Below, in pieces: positions 7,840 to 16,747 of a DNA stretch of 64,000 nucleotides. Source of the DNA: Bradyrhizobium sediminis (GTDB taxonomy: Bacteria > Pseudomonadota > Alphaproteobacteria > Rhizobiales > Xanthobacteraceae). The notes beneath the pieces were generated by a model. It ran no database searches. It saw only the letters and a list, made by a program, of their open reading frames with translations, and was not told where the DNA came from. The stretch covers positions 868,001 to 932,000 of the forward strand of contig NZ_CP076135.1 in NCBI RefSeq assembly GCF_018736105.1. Reading direction: 5' to 3'. Position 1 is the first letter of the stretch. Each line of letters begins with the position of its first letter. Both the position numbers and the translations under genes were made by a program.

Positions 7840-9879
7840 TTAAATCGTAAGCGCGGGCCGTTTCGGCGCCGGCGTTCTAAACTGCCACAGCAGCACGCCG
7901 AGGCCGATGATCAGCCCCGGCACGTAGGTGTAGCTGATGTCGCGTCCGATGAGCGATTCGATGATCGCCTCGATCAGGCTCGGAAACACCAGCAGCAGCC
8001 CCGATAGCAGAAGCAGGCCGCGTTCGATCGGCGTATTTTGTCGCAAGCCCCAGTTCTGGGCAACCGCGGCGAGCGCCACCAGCCCCAAGGTTGTCTTGAT
8101 CGTGATCTCGAGCACGTCGACCCAGGATCCGCCCTTGGGGATCGCGAGCAAGAGGCCGACGCCCTGCGGGTCGAGCACGAACACGAACGGCACCAGGAAC
8201 GCCGGCAGCGTGTATTTCCACGACTGCAGCGTGGTGCGGTAGGGATCGCCGCCGGTGATGGCGGCGGCCGCAAACGGCGACAGCGCGGTCGGCGGCGACA
8301 CCTCCGACAGCACGGCGTAATAGAAGATGAACATGTGGGCGGCGTAATCGGGCACGCCAAGCTTGATCAGCGCGGGTGCGGCGATCACGGCGCAGATGAT
8401 GTAGGACGCGGTCACCGGCACCGCGAGGCCGATGATCCACACGATCAGCGCGGTATAGATTGCGGTCAGCAGCAGGCTGCCGCCGGCATAGGCGATCACG
8501 ATCGACGAGAATTTGAGGCCGAGGCCGGTCAGGGTCACGACCCCGACGACGATGCCGGCGCAGGCGCAGGTGGTCGCGGCGTTCAACGCGCCGATCGAGC
8601 CGTCCGCCAGCGCCTTCACCAGTCTTTTCGGCACCAGCGCCGTTTCCTTGCGCAGGAAGCTCAGCGCGAAAGTGACCGCGGTGGCGTAGAACACCGACAG
8701 CGTCGGCGAGTAACCGATCACCATGAACACCACCACCGCAAGCAGCGAGATGAAATGGAAGCCGTAACGCTTCGTCATCTGGCCGAGCGTCATGTCGGGA
8801 ACGAAGGTGACATCCTTGGCGCCGAACTTGTGGGCGTCCAGTTCGACCATGATCAACAGCGACAGGTAATAGAGACAGGTCGGAATCGTCGCCATCCAGA
8901 TCACGTCGAGGTAGCTGATCTTGAGGAACTCGGCGATCAGGAAGGCGGCCGCGCCCAGCACCGGCGGCGACAGGATGGCGCCGAGCCCGCCGGCCGCCAG
9001 CAATCCGCCGGCGGCGTTCTTCTCGAAGCCGGCCTTGGCCAGCATCGGATAGGCCACGGTGCCGATCATCACGGTGGTGGCAACGCCCGATCCCGACGGC
9101 CCGCCCAACAGGAACGACGACAGCACCACGGTGCGCCCGGCGCTGTTCGGCTTGCCGCCCATCAGCGCCAGCGAAAAATCGATGAAGAACTTGCCGGCGC
9201 CGGATTGCTGCAGGAACGCGCCATAGATCGTGAACAGGATGATCAGCGTCGCCGACACGTCGACCGCGACGCCGAAAATGCCTTCCAGGGTGATGAAGAG
9301 GTGACCGACCAGCCGCGGCAGGTCGTAGCCGCGATGGGTCCACGGCGCCGGCAGATGCGGGCCGAGCATCGCATAGGCAATGAACAGTAGCGACACCACG
9401 GGCATGATCGCTCCGGTGGTGCGGCGGGTCGCCTCCAAGAGCAGGATGATGAACACGACGCCGATGATGACGTCCCAGCGGTCGGGCGTGGTGGCGCGGT
9501 CGGTAAAGTCCTCGCCGCCCCACAGCGCGTAGGCGATGGTCAGGACCGCGAAGATGCCGGGCACCACGTCCCACCAGCGCACCCGGTTGCGAAACCGCGT
9601 CGCCAGCGGAAACAGCAGGAAGCTCAGCACCAGCGTGAAGGCGACGTGGGTGTAGCGCAGTTCCTGGGTCGGAACGATCGCATAGGCGGCGTAGAGGTGG
9701 AACAGGCTCATGACCACGGCGATCGCGGTCGAGATCCGGCCGGGCCAGCCCATCAGCCGGTTGGCCGCGCCCTCTTCGGCCTCGACGAACGACTCGGCCT
9801 TGTGCAGGGCCTCTTCGGAAACGGCGATGACGTCGTCATTGGGCGACGGCTTGCCCGGTGTCGGATTTTCTGCGGCCAT
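7840..9879 (-). CDS. TRAP transporter fused permease (system 1)
   Basis: A 679-residue inner-membrane protein combining the DctQ-like small and DctM-like large TRAP subunits, as usual for TAXI systems. It begins MAAENPTPGKPSP with GAGGGAAGC-like upstream GAGGGA ribosome-binding sequence; the longer frame to 10047 lacks support. After a soluble N-terminus come about 16-18 hydrophobic segments. GGPSGSGVATTVMIGTVAYP and SPPVLGAAAFLIAEFL are DctM motifs, and SEVSPPTALSPFAAAAITGG is the second half-repeat. It drives Na+/H+-coupled uptake of the ligand bound by the receptor at 6847. Confidence 0.95.
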   Translation of the reverse strand: MAAENPTPGKPSPNDDVIAVSEEALHKAESFVEAEEGAANRLMGWPGRISTAIAVVMSLFHLYAAYAIVPTQELRYTHVAFTLVLSFLLFPLATRFRNRVRWWDVVPGIFAVLTIAYALWGGEDFTDRATTPDRWDVIIGVVFIILLLEATRRTTGAIMPVVSLLFIAYAMLGPHLPAPWTHRGYDLPRLVGHLFITLEGIFGVAVDVSATLIILFTIYGAFLQQSGAGKFFIDFSLALMGGKPNSAGRTVVLSSFLLGGPSGSGVATTVMIGTVAYPMLAKAGFEKNAAGGLLAAGGLGAILSPPVLGAAAFLIAEFLKISYLDVIWMATIPTCLYYLSLLIMVELDAHKFGAKDVTFVPDMTLGQMTKRYGFHFISLLAVVVFMVIGYSPTLSVFYATAVTFALSFLRKETALVPKRLVKALADGSIGALNAATTCACAGIVVGVVTLTGLGLKFSSIVIAYAGGSLLLTAIYTALIVWIIGLAVPVTASYIICAVIAAPALIKLGVPDYAAHMFIFYYAVLSEVSPPTALSPFAAAAITGGDPYRTTLQSWKYTLPAFLVPFVFVLDPQGVGLLLAIPKGGSWVDVLEITIKTTLGLVALAAVAQNWGLRQNTPIERGLLLLSGLLLVFPSLIEAIIESLIGRDISYTYVPGLIIGLGVLLWQFRTPAPKRPALTI

Positions 9880-10111
9880 GCTTCCCTCGGAACGCTTTCT
9901 ATCATGGCCGAGCCTGGCTGGCCGCGCCTTCGATCGCGCCGCATTGATCCCGGTTTTCGTCAACCGTGGCAAGGGCTTCCGCGAGGCAACTTTGGAATTA
10001 TCGGGACCCGCGCGAAATAGCCGCCGCGAACCGCATTTTGGCGACAAGCCGGGTTGACCCGGAGCGCGCGTCCGTCCACTTTCCCGGCCAATTCAGGGGG
10101 GAACATCGATC
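9880..10111. promoter_or_regulatory. Shared divergent region of two TRAP systems
   Basis: These 232 bp separate the two oppositely oriented TRAP operons and must carry both promoters. I cannot identify a specific operator, and no regulator gene is adjacent. Confidence 0.4.
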
Positions 10112-11059
10112 ATGAGGGCGAAGCTCATTGCGGCCGCTATTGCCTCCGCCACAACCCTGTCGGCCCCGGCCGCCCATGCCCAGCAATTCATCAATGTGCT
10201 GACCGGCGGCACCTCGGGCGTGTACTATCCGCTCGGCGTCGCCATCGGAAAAATCTACGGCGACAAGATTCCCGGTGTGAAGACCCAGGTGCAGGCCACC
10301 AAGGCGTCGGTCGAGAACCTGGTGCTGCTGCAGCAGGGCCGCGGCGAGATCGCGTTCACGCTCGGCGATTCGCTGAAGGCCGCATGGGATGGCGACGCGG
10401 AGGCCGGCTTCAAGTCCAGGCTCGACAAGCTGCGCACCATCGGGGCGATCTATCCGAACTATATCCAGATCGTCGCCACCGCCGACAGCGGCATCAAGAC
10501 GCTGGCCGACCTCAAGGGCAAGAGCCTCTCGGTCGGCGCGCCCAAATCGGGCACCGAGCTCAATTCGCGCGCCATCCTCGGCGCCGCCGGGATGAGCTAC
10601 AAGGACATGGGCAAGATCGAATACCTGCCGTTCGCGGAATCCGTCGACCTGATGAAGAACCGGCAGTTGAATGCGACGCTGCAATCGGCTGGTCTCGGGG
10701 TAGCTTCTCTGAAGGATCTCTCGACCTCGACCGAGATCACCGTGGTGTCGGTTCCCAAGGCGGTGATCGACAAGATCGGCCCGCCGTTCATCGCCGTGAA
10801 CATTCCCGCCAATACCTATAACGGCCAGGACAAGGATGTCCCGACCGCGGCTGTGATCAACTATCTGGTGACCAGCTCCGCCGTCTCCGACGATCTCGCC
10901 TATCAGATGACCAAACTGGTGTTCGAGTCGTTGTCGGAACTGGCGAACGCGCACGCCGCCGGCAAGGAGATCAAGCTCGCGACCGCGGCAGCCGGCAGCC
11001 CGGTGCCGCTGCATCCGGGCGCGATCCGCTATTACAAGGAAAAGGGCCTGATCAAGTAG
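10112..11059 (+). CDS. TAXI-family TRAP solute receptor (system 2)
   Basis: A 315-residue periplasmic receptor, paralogous to the one at 6847. Signal peptide ends AAHAQQF. NVLTGGTSGVYYPLGVAIGK is the TAXI motif; LKGKSLSVGAPKSGTELNSR and PLHPGAIRYYKEKGLIK are matching downstream motifs. It is followed on the same strand by a fused TRAP permease and DUF1850 gene. Its ligand pocket residues differ clearly from system 1, so the two are unlikely to be redundant. GGGGGAACATCG precedes the start as ribosome-binding site. Confidence 0.95.
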   Translation: MRAKLIAAAIASATTLSAPAAHAQQFINVLTGGTSGVYYPLGVAIGKIYGDKIPGVKTQVQATKASVENLVLLQQGRGEIAFTLGDSLKAAWDGDAEAGFKSRLDKLRTIGAIYPNYIQIVATADSGIKTLADLKGKSLSVGAPKSGTELNSRAILGAAGMSYKDMGKIEYLPFAESVDLMKNRQLNATLQSAGLGVASLKDLSTSTEITVVSVPKAVIDKIGPPFIAVNIPANTYNGQDKDVPTAAVINYLVTSSAVSDDLAYQMTKLVFESLSELANAHAAGKEIKLATAAAGSPVPLHPGAIRYYKEKGLIK

Positions 11060-11074
11060 GCTACTTCAATTGGT

Positions 11075-11197
11075 CGTCATGGCCGGGCTAAAGCGCGAAG
11101 CGCGTCTTCGCACAGATGACCCGGCCATCCATCTTTCTTCGAGTGAGTTCTCGAGATTTCATTTTTGATGGATGGCCGGGTCGAGCCCGGCCATGAC
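11075..11197. repeat. Palindromic repeat pair inside TRAP operon 2
   Basis: Contains gtcatggccgggcta ... acccggccatcca, then tggatggccgggtcgagccc with ggccatgac. It lies between receptor and permease genes and could set the receptor:permease mRNA ratio by stabilising the receptor end; that role is inference. Confidence 0.7.
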
Positions 11198-11254
11198 GTG
11201 TCAGGCGGTGCGCCAGCAATGGCGCATGACGATTTGGGCGTGGGGAACGCAAAC

Positions 11255-13363
11255 ATGCTGCAGGCTGAGGGCGCCGAGAAGCCGGTCAAGGTCGCATTCG
11301 ACAATTTCGAGCACGGGTTTCCCGAAGGCTTCGGTCCGCGCGGCTGGGGGCGCCTGGCCTATGCCATCGGCATCGCCTTTGCCGCGTTCCAGCTTTACGT
11401 CGCCGCCTTCAATTATCTGCCGAGCCAGGTGGTGCGTGGCGTTCACGTCGGCTTCCTGCTGCTCCTGACCTTCGGCCTGATCGCCAATTTCACCGCAAGG
11501 GGCAATGTCGGCCGCGCCGCCGGCTGGCTGACCGGCGCCGCCGGATTTCTCTGCGGGCTCTACCAGTGGATCTTCTACGCCGACCTGATCGCGCGCGACG
11601 GCGATCCGACGCGGCTCGATCTCGCGGTCGGCACGCTGCTGGCGCTCCTGATTTTCGAGGGCGCGCGGCGGCTGATGGGGCTGGCGCTGCCTTTGATGTG
11701 CGGCGCCGCTCTGCTCTACTGGTTCTTCGGCCAGTATCTGCCCGCGCCGTTCAACCATCGCGGCTATGATTTCGACCAGGTGATTACGCACCTGTCCTAC
11801 GGCACCGAAGGGTTCTACGGCGTCCCGATCTACGTATCGGCGACCTACATCTTCCTGTTCATCCTGTTCGGCTCGTTCCTCGAGCGGGCCGGCATGATCC
11901 AGCTGTTCACCGACGTCTCGCTCGGCCTGTTCGGCGGCACCCGCGGCGGGCCGGCCAAGGTCGCGGTGTTCGCCTCGGGCTTGATGGGCACGATCTCCGG
12001 CTCCGGCGTCGCCAACGTCGTCACCGTCGGCCAGTTCACGATCCCGCTGATGATCAGGTTCGGCTATCGCCGCGCCTTTGCCGCCGGCGTCGAGGCCACC
12101 GCCTCGATGGGCGGACAGATCATGCCGCCGGTGATGGGCGCCGTCGCCTTCATCATGGCCGAGACGCTCGGCGTCGAATATTCCGTCATCGTCAAGGCCG
12201 CGGTGATTCCGGCCGTGCTGTATTTCGCTTCCGCGTTCTGGATGGTGCATCTCGAGGCCGGCAAGCACGGCCTCGTCGGCATGAACAGATCGGAAATCCC
12301 GAGCGCCTGGAAGGCGCTGGTGGCGCGCTGGTACCTGGTGCTGCCGCTGGCGGCGCTGGTCTACATGCTGTTCGAAGGTTTCACGCCGCTTTATGCCGGC
12401 AGCATGGGGCTGGCGCTGACGGTGGCGCTGATTCTCGGCGCCAGCATCACGCTCGGTCTCTCCAGCAACGCGCTGCGCTATGTGTTCTGGATCGGGCTCG
12501 CGCTGGTGGTCGGCGCGGCGTCGCGCAACGGCCTCGAGATCGTTCCGATCGCCGGCGTCGTCGGCGGACTGGTGCTTGTCACCGCGGTTGCACGCGGCGG
12601 CCGGGCGACGCTGCGGGCCTGCCGGGATTCGCTCGCCGACAGCGCCAAGTCGGCGCTCACGGTCGGCATGGCCTGCGCCATCGTCGGCACCATCATCGGC
12701 ATGATGACCCAGACCGGCGTCGGCGCCATCTTCGGCGGCTGGATCATCGGCCTCGGCGCCAAGAGCCTGTTCCTCGCGCTGGTGATGACGATGTTGCTGT
12801 CGATCCTGCTCGGCACCGGCATCCCGACCATTCCGACCTACATCATCACGGCGGCTCTCGCGGCACCTGCATTGGCCAAACTCGGCGTGCCCCTGATCGT
12901 CAGCCACATGTTCGCATTCTATTACGGCATCATGGCCGACCTCTCGCCGCCGGTGGCGCTGGCCGCGCTGGCGGCAGCGCCGATCGCCCGGGAAAACCCC
13001 GACAAGATTGGCTGGGAGGCGATGCGCATCGCGCTCGCCGGCTACGTCATTCCCTTCGTCTTCGTCTATTCGCCGGCGCTGATGCTGCAGGCCGGCGATC
13101 CGATGGAAGCCCAGCTCGGTTTCTACGGCGCGGTGGCGCTCGCCACCTTCAAGGCGCTGGTCGCGATCGGCCTGTTCGGCATCGTCGCGATCGGCTTCCT
13201 GTTCGCCCGCCTGACGATCGCCGAACGCGTGGTCGCCTCGGTGGCGGCGCTCTGCCTGCTCGGCGAGTTTGCTTTCAGCGATACCATTGGCTTCGCGGTG
13301 ACGCTCGCCATCGTGCTCTGGCAATGGCGGCAGCGCTCGCGCAGCGCGGTGGCGGCGGCTTGA
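11255..13363 (+). CDS. TRAP transporter fused permease (system 2)
   Basis: About 702 residues, DctQ-DctM fusion like system 1. GTMGTISGSGVANVVTVGQF-like GLMGTISGSGVANVVTVGQF and GQIMPPVMGAVAFIMAETLG are DctM signatures, and MADLSPPVALAALAAAPIAR is the C-terminal half-repeat. The start is uncertain: 11165 falls inside the repeat, 11219 is possible, and ATG 11255 has GGGGA eight bases upstream and was chosen. It is an inner-membrane secondary transporter working with the receptor at 10112. Its 3' end overlaps the DUF1850 gene in another frame. Confidence 0.94.
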   Translation: MLQAEGAEKPVKVAFDNFEHGFPEGFGPRGWGRLAYAIGIAFAAFQLYVAAFNYLPSQVVRGVHVGFLLLLTFGLIANFTARGNVGRAAGWLTGAAGFLCGLYQWIFYADLIARDGDPTRLDLAVGTLLALLIFEGARRLMGLALPLMCGAALLYWFFGQYLPAPFNHRGYDFDQVITHLSYGTEGFYGVPIYVSATYIFLFILFGSFLERAGMIQLFTDVSLGLFGGTRGGPAKVAVFASGLMGTISGSGVANVVTVGQFTIPLMIRFGYRRAFAAGVEATASMGGQIMPPVMGAVAFIMAETLGVEYSVIVKAAVIPAVLYFASAFWMVHLEAGKHGLVGMNRSEIPSAWKALVARWYLVLPLAALVYMLFEGFTPLYAGSMGLALTVALILGASITLGLSSNALRYVFWIGLALVVGAASRNGLEIVPIAGVVGGLVLVTAVARGGRATLRACRDSLADSAKSALTVGMACAIVGTIIGMMTQTGVGAIFGGWIIGLGAKSLFLALVMTMLLSILLGTGIPTIPTYIITAALAAPALAKLGVPLIVSHMFAFYYGIMADLSPPVALAALAAAPIARENPDKIGWEAMRIALAGYVIPFVFVYSPALMLQAGDPMEAQLGFYGAVALATFKALVAIGLFGIVAIGFLFARLTIAERVVASVAALCLLGEFAFSDTIGFAVTLAIVLWQWRQRSRSAVAAA

Positions 13364-13737
13364 GCCTCTGCCTCGCCTCGGCCGGTGTCGTAAAGGCGCT
13401 GTCGGTAGCGGCTTTCACGCTCGTATGGACCCACTCCATCGAAAAGGTCGAATGGCAGGAAGACTGGCGCGTCACCCCGCGGGGCCTCGAGCTGACGCAG
13501 GCGCGGGTGAAAGGCTCCGGGGCCGGCATGGAGCCGCCGCCGGAAGCGCGGCTGGTCGATGGCTGGTTTCAATGGCAGCCGAAACCCGCCGCCTTCCCGC
13601 AAGTGGCGCTGGGCAATTCCGGCACCGCCGGCGAATGGCGGCTGTGCGCGGGCGGCAATTGCCGGACGCTGTCGGAGATCCTAGGGCATCCGGTCGGGAT
13701 CAACGTCACGACGATGAGCGCATGTAGCGATCCGTAG
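13324..13737 (+). CDS. DUF1850 protein of TRAP-TAXI operon
   Basis: Up to 137 residues. The core FTLVWTHSIEKVEWQEDWRV, RVKGSGAGMEPPPEA and GWFQWQP is the DUF1850 signature; this family is known as a regular neighbour of TAXI-type TRAP genes, with unknown function. An N-terminal hydrophobic stretch (LSLCLASAGVVKALSVAAF) suggests export or anchoring. The ATG at 13324 gives a 40-bp overlap with the permease; a TTG at 13360 overlapping the permease stop by four bases is an attractive alternative that would start right at the hydrophobic segment. Confidence 0.85.
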   Translation: MAAALAQRGGGGLSLCLASAGVVKALSVAAFTLVWTHSIEKVEWQEDWRVTPRGLELTQARVKGSGAGMEPPPEARLVDGWFQWQPKPAAFPQVALGNSGTAGEWRLCAGGNCRTLSEILGHPVGINVTTMSACSDP

Positions 13738-13812
13738 CCCGGACGCGTTCCCGGATTTCGCTGGCGCTCCATCCGCGCTACAAGATCAACAGCATCACAA
13801 CGGGAGAAGTCG

Positions 13813-14616
13813 ATGGATCGGCTCAAGGGCAAGACAGCGATGGTGGTCGGTGCCGGTTCGATCGGACCGGGCTGGGGCAACGGCAAGGCGACTGCGGTGA
13901 CCTTTGCGCGCGAGGGCGCGCAGGTGTTTTGCGTCGACCGCAACGGCAAGGCCGCGCAGGAAACCGTCGACATCATCACGTCCGAAGGCGGCAAGGCCAG
14001 CGCGTTTACCGCCGACGTGTCGCGCGCCGCCGACGTCGAGGCGATGGTGGCGGCCTGTCTCAAGACCTATGGCCGCATCGACGTGCTCGACAACAATGTC
14101 GGCATCGCCGAGATGGGAAGCGTGGTCGACGTCTCGGAAGCGGACTGGGACCGCGTGTTCGCAGTCAATCTGAAGAGCGCCTACCTCGCCATGAAGCACG
14201 TCATTCCCGTGATGGCGAAGCAGGGCGGCGGCTCGATCATCAACATCTCGTCGATCGCCTCGATCCGCCATACCGGCGTGTCCTACGTCACCTATGCCAC
14301 CACCAAGGCCGCAATGAACCAGATGACGCGCACCACAGCCGTCGAGTTCGCGCCGCAGCACGTCCGGGTCAATGCGATCCTGCCGGGCCTGATGAAGACG
14401 CCGATGGTCGAGCACTCCGCCGGGCTCGCCGCCAGTTACGCCAAGGGCGACGTCGAGGCGATGTGGCGCGCCCGCGACGCCCAGGTGCCGATGGGGCACA
14501 TGGGCGAAGCCTGGGACGTCGCCAACGCGGCGCTGTTCCTCGCTTCCGACGAATCGAAATACGTCACCGGCATCGAACTGGTGGTCGATGGCGGCGTCAC
14601 GCTGAAGCTGAGTTGA
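13813..14616 (+). CDS. SDR-family oxidoreductase
   Basis: A 267-residue classical short-chain dehydrogenase. MVVGAGSIGPGWGNGKATAV is the nucleotide-binding turn (lengthened compared with the usual G-x3-G-x-G), DNNVGIAE replaces the common NNAG, IINISSIASI holds the catalytic Ser, and YATTK is Y-x3-K. The C-terminal YVTGIELVVDGGVTLKLS is typical. It lies 75 bp downstream of TRAP system 2 and may act on the imported compound; that link is positional inference only. Confidence 0.93.
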   Translation: MDRLKGKTAMVVGAGSIGPGWGNGKATAVTFAREGAQVFCVDRNGKAAQETVDIITSEGGKASAFTADVSRAADVEAMVAACLKTYGRIDVLDNNVGIAEMGSVVDVSEADWDRVFAVNLKSAYLAMKHVIPVMAKQGGGSIINISSIASIRHTGVSYVTYATTKAAMNQMTRTTAVEFAPQHVRVNAILPGLMKTPMVEHSAGLAASYAKGDVEAMWRARDAQVPMGHMGEAWDVANAALFLASDESKYVTGIELVVDGGVTLKLS

Positions 14617-14623
14617 GGTCGTT

Positions 14624-14780
14624 CCTCATGGTGAGGAGGCGCACTCCCGGCAGCGCTCTCGCGCTGTCCGGTGCGCCGTCTCCGGACGATGCTTCGCATC
14701 GCCGGGAGAACCATGAGGCCCCGCTCCCGGCCTCATCCTTCGAGACGCCGCGCAAGATGCGCGGCTCCTCAGGATGAGGG
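14624..14780. repeat. Palindromic intergenic repeat (CTCATGGTGAGGAG type)
   Basis: cctcatggtgaggaggc at the left, ggagaaccatgagg in the middle and cctcatccttcgagacgc / gcggctcctcaggatgagg at the right form nested inverted arms. It lies between converging genes; related to elements at 6708, 18696 and 19302. Confidence 0.75.
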
Positions 14781-14841
14781 GGATAGAGTCAGCATCGCAG
14801 GGACGACAGTTCACCCGCGCTGTCAGTTTGGCGCCTCTCGC

Positions 14842-15612
14842 CTACTGCGCCATCGCCAGAATTCCCCCCGCGAAGGAATGCCACGCCGCTGTCGTGCTGA
14901 TCGGCCAGTTCAGGAGCTTGATCGCCACCAGCGCAATGCCGCCATAGACGTAGACCGGGTGCGGCCGCCCGCGCGTGCGCCAGTCGAAGATCATCGCGGC
15001 CACCAGCAGCAGATAGGCGACGAAAGCCGGAGGAATGGTGACCGGGACCGGCGGCGGGCCGGGCGGTCCCGGCGGCGCCAAGAAGGTGAGGAACCAGCGC
15101 GCCACTGCGGCGTCCAGCACCGAGATGCCGGCCAGCAGCATCAGCCGCTTGTGGATTTCCGGCCGGCGCGTGGCGGCGATGGCGAGGGTGACGATCACCG
15201 CGAAGAACAGGATGCCGCTGAGCGGGACGATCGCAAACGCGATGCCTTCGTTGCTGAGTCCGATTGCGGCGGACCGCTTCATCGCGTTCACCGCGGCCAG
15301 GAAACCGAAGATCGTCATCGCGGTCGCCAGCGACACCCCGATCATCCCCACCATGCGGTGCCGTGCGATCCGCCCGGAGGCGGCGAGCCAGGTCTGGAAC
15401 GCAAAATAGAGCGACCAGGCGAAAAACAGCAGGCCGTGAAAATGGATCACCGGCATCGACGGGAACGATCCCGTTGCCAGCGGAAGGAAGTAGGTTGGCG
15501 CGAAGCCGAGGAACGCCACGGCCGTGCACGAAAGCGCCATATAGAAGTAGAAATACTGCGCGGGCGACGATGTGGCGGCGCGCGCGGGATTATGGTCGAT
15601 CAAAGTTGTCAT
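14842..15612 (-). CDS. Seven-helix membrane protein, unknown function
   Basis: A 256-residue polytopic protein with about seven hydrophobic segments, starting with the ribosome-binding sequence AAGGAGAA upstream. Conserved-looking polar residues sit in the membrane: VIHFHGLLFFAWSLYF, RIARHRMVGMIGV and RPEIHKRLMLLAGI. The regularly placed histidines are reminiscent of heme- or metal-binding membrane proteins such as DUF420/DUF2306-like families, but I cannot assign it. The Pro/Gly loop PPGPPGPPPVP lies between late helices. Transcribed alone, convergent with the SDR gene. Confidence 0.8.
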   Translation of the reverse strand: MTTLIDHNPARAATSSPAQYFYFYMALSCTAVAFLGFAPTYFLPLATGSFPSMPVIHFHGLLFFAWSLYFAFQTWLAASGRIARHRMVGMIGVSLATAMTIFGFLAAVNAMKRSAAIGLSNEGIAFAIVPLSGILFFAVIVTLAIAATRRPEIHKRLMLLAGISVLDAAVARWFLTFLAPPGPPGPPPVPVTIPPAFVAYLLLVAAMIFDWRTRGRPHPVYVYGGIALVAIKLLNWPISTTAAWHSFAGGILAMAQ

Positions 15613-15795
15613 GCGTCAGAATTCTCCTTGCGCGTATTGAGTCTCCGGGACCGGCATATGGTTCAAGAAAAAAGCGGCATCAGGCATAGCCCGCCGGATG
15701 TCAATCAACGCTCAATTCCGCCGCAATCCGGTTCTCAGCCACTATTGCCGGGCGGCGGTCGCTCCAATATTGAGGGTTGTTCGCCAGGTAGGTCG

Positions 15796-16572
15796 ATGCG
15801 ATTTTGTCCTGCAGTCCTGATCCGCCATGTGGCCGTTGCTCTCGTCCTGTGGGTAGCGCCGCTGCATGGCGCGCTCGCGACCGGCACCGGGTCATCGGCC
15901 GATCTGCAGGCCGACCCCGCGCCCTGCGTCGCCGCGGCGGCGGCCAATGATGACGACAGGATCGTCGCCATTTGCGGCCCGCTGATCGACAACAGCAAGA
16001 CGGCGAAGACCGATCGCGTCAAGGCGCTGATCGCGCGCGCCGGCGCCCATGACCGCAAGGACATGATCGACAGCGCGATCTCCGATTACGACGCGGCGCT
16101 GCGGCTCGACCCGGCGCTTGCGGATATCTTCAATATCAGGGGCGAACTCTGGCGCCGGAAGGGCGACCGCCGGCGTGCGCTGGCCGATTTCGCCGCCGCC
16201 ATCAAGCTGAACCCGGACCACCTGACGGCCAAGGGCAACTACAAGTCGCTGGCGCAGGAGCTGGAGCGCCTGGGCGCGCTGATGGCGGTCCATAACAAGC
16301 CGAGCTTCAATTGCGCGGGCGCCCGGCATGCGGCCGAGAAGGCGATCTGCGCCAACCCGGAGCTCGCCAATCTCGACCGCGAGATCAACGCCGTGCACAC
16401 CAAGGTGGTGCGCGAGGCCGGCAGCGACAGTCGGCGCGCCGGGAAGGCCCTGCAGCGCGAGCAGGACGAGTTCATCGCCCGCCGCAACGCCGCATTCGGC
16501 CAGCCCGGATATGATCTGCGCAAGGCCATGAGGGAGCGGCTGGACCGCCTGCTGGCGATCGAGTCGAACTAA
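15796..16572 (+). CDS. Exported TPR plus LprI-like domain protein
   Basis: A 258-residue protein: signal peptide (to HGALATG), two to three TPR-like helical repeats (AISDYDAALRLDPALADIFN, then ALADFAAAIKLNPDHLTAKG), and a C-terminal segment PSFNCAGARHAAEKAICANP followed by LANLDREINAVH. The last part matches the DUF1311/LprI pattern (paired Cys around a helix, EKxIC-x-x-P-x-L), a family that includes periplasmic lysozyme inhibitors. The function here is inferred. The start was chosen at 15796 because the frame upstream runs through the divergent gene; AGGTAGG lies just upstream. Confidence 0.82.
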   Translation: MRFCPAVLIRHVAVALVLWVAPLHGALATGTGSSADLQADPAPCVAAAAANDDDRIVAICGPLIDNSKTAKTDRVKALIARAGAHDRKDMIDSAISDYDAALRLDPALADIFNIRGELWRRKGDRRRALADFAAAIKLNPDHLTAKGNYKSLAQELERLGALMAVHNKPSFNCAGARHAAEKAICANPELANLDREINAVHTKVVREAGSDSRRAGKALQREQDEFIARRNAAFGQPGYDLRKAMRERLDRLLAIESN

Positions 16573-16678
16573 CCGCCGGGCGCGGCCGTTAGCCGAATGT
16601 CGCAGTGTTTAAGCCTTGAATTGTCGAGTTATCGCGTGACAATGCCGCGAAGAAAAATGACGGGAATTGATCTCGGTC

Positions 16679-16701
16679 ATGGCCGGGCTCGTCCCGGCCA
16701 T
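16679..16701. repeat. Short perfect inverted repeat
   Basis: atggccggg and cccggccat flank a five-base loop upstream of the prpE-like gene. Same core as the elements at 6556 and 11075. Confidence 0.6.
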
Positions 16702-16747
16702 CCACGTCTTCTATGGACGACGGGTTAAGTCTAGCGGGAGCGACGCC

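Noticed and set aside
14671..15795. N-terminal extension of the TPR/LprI protein (frame open to 14671)
   Set aside because: It is antisense to the seven-helix membrane protein gene, and the signal peptide begins at 15796.
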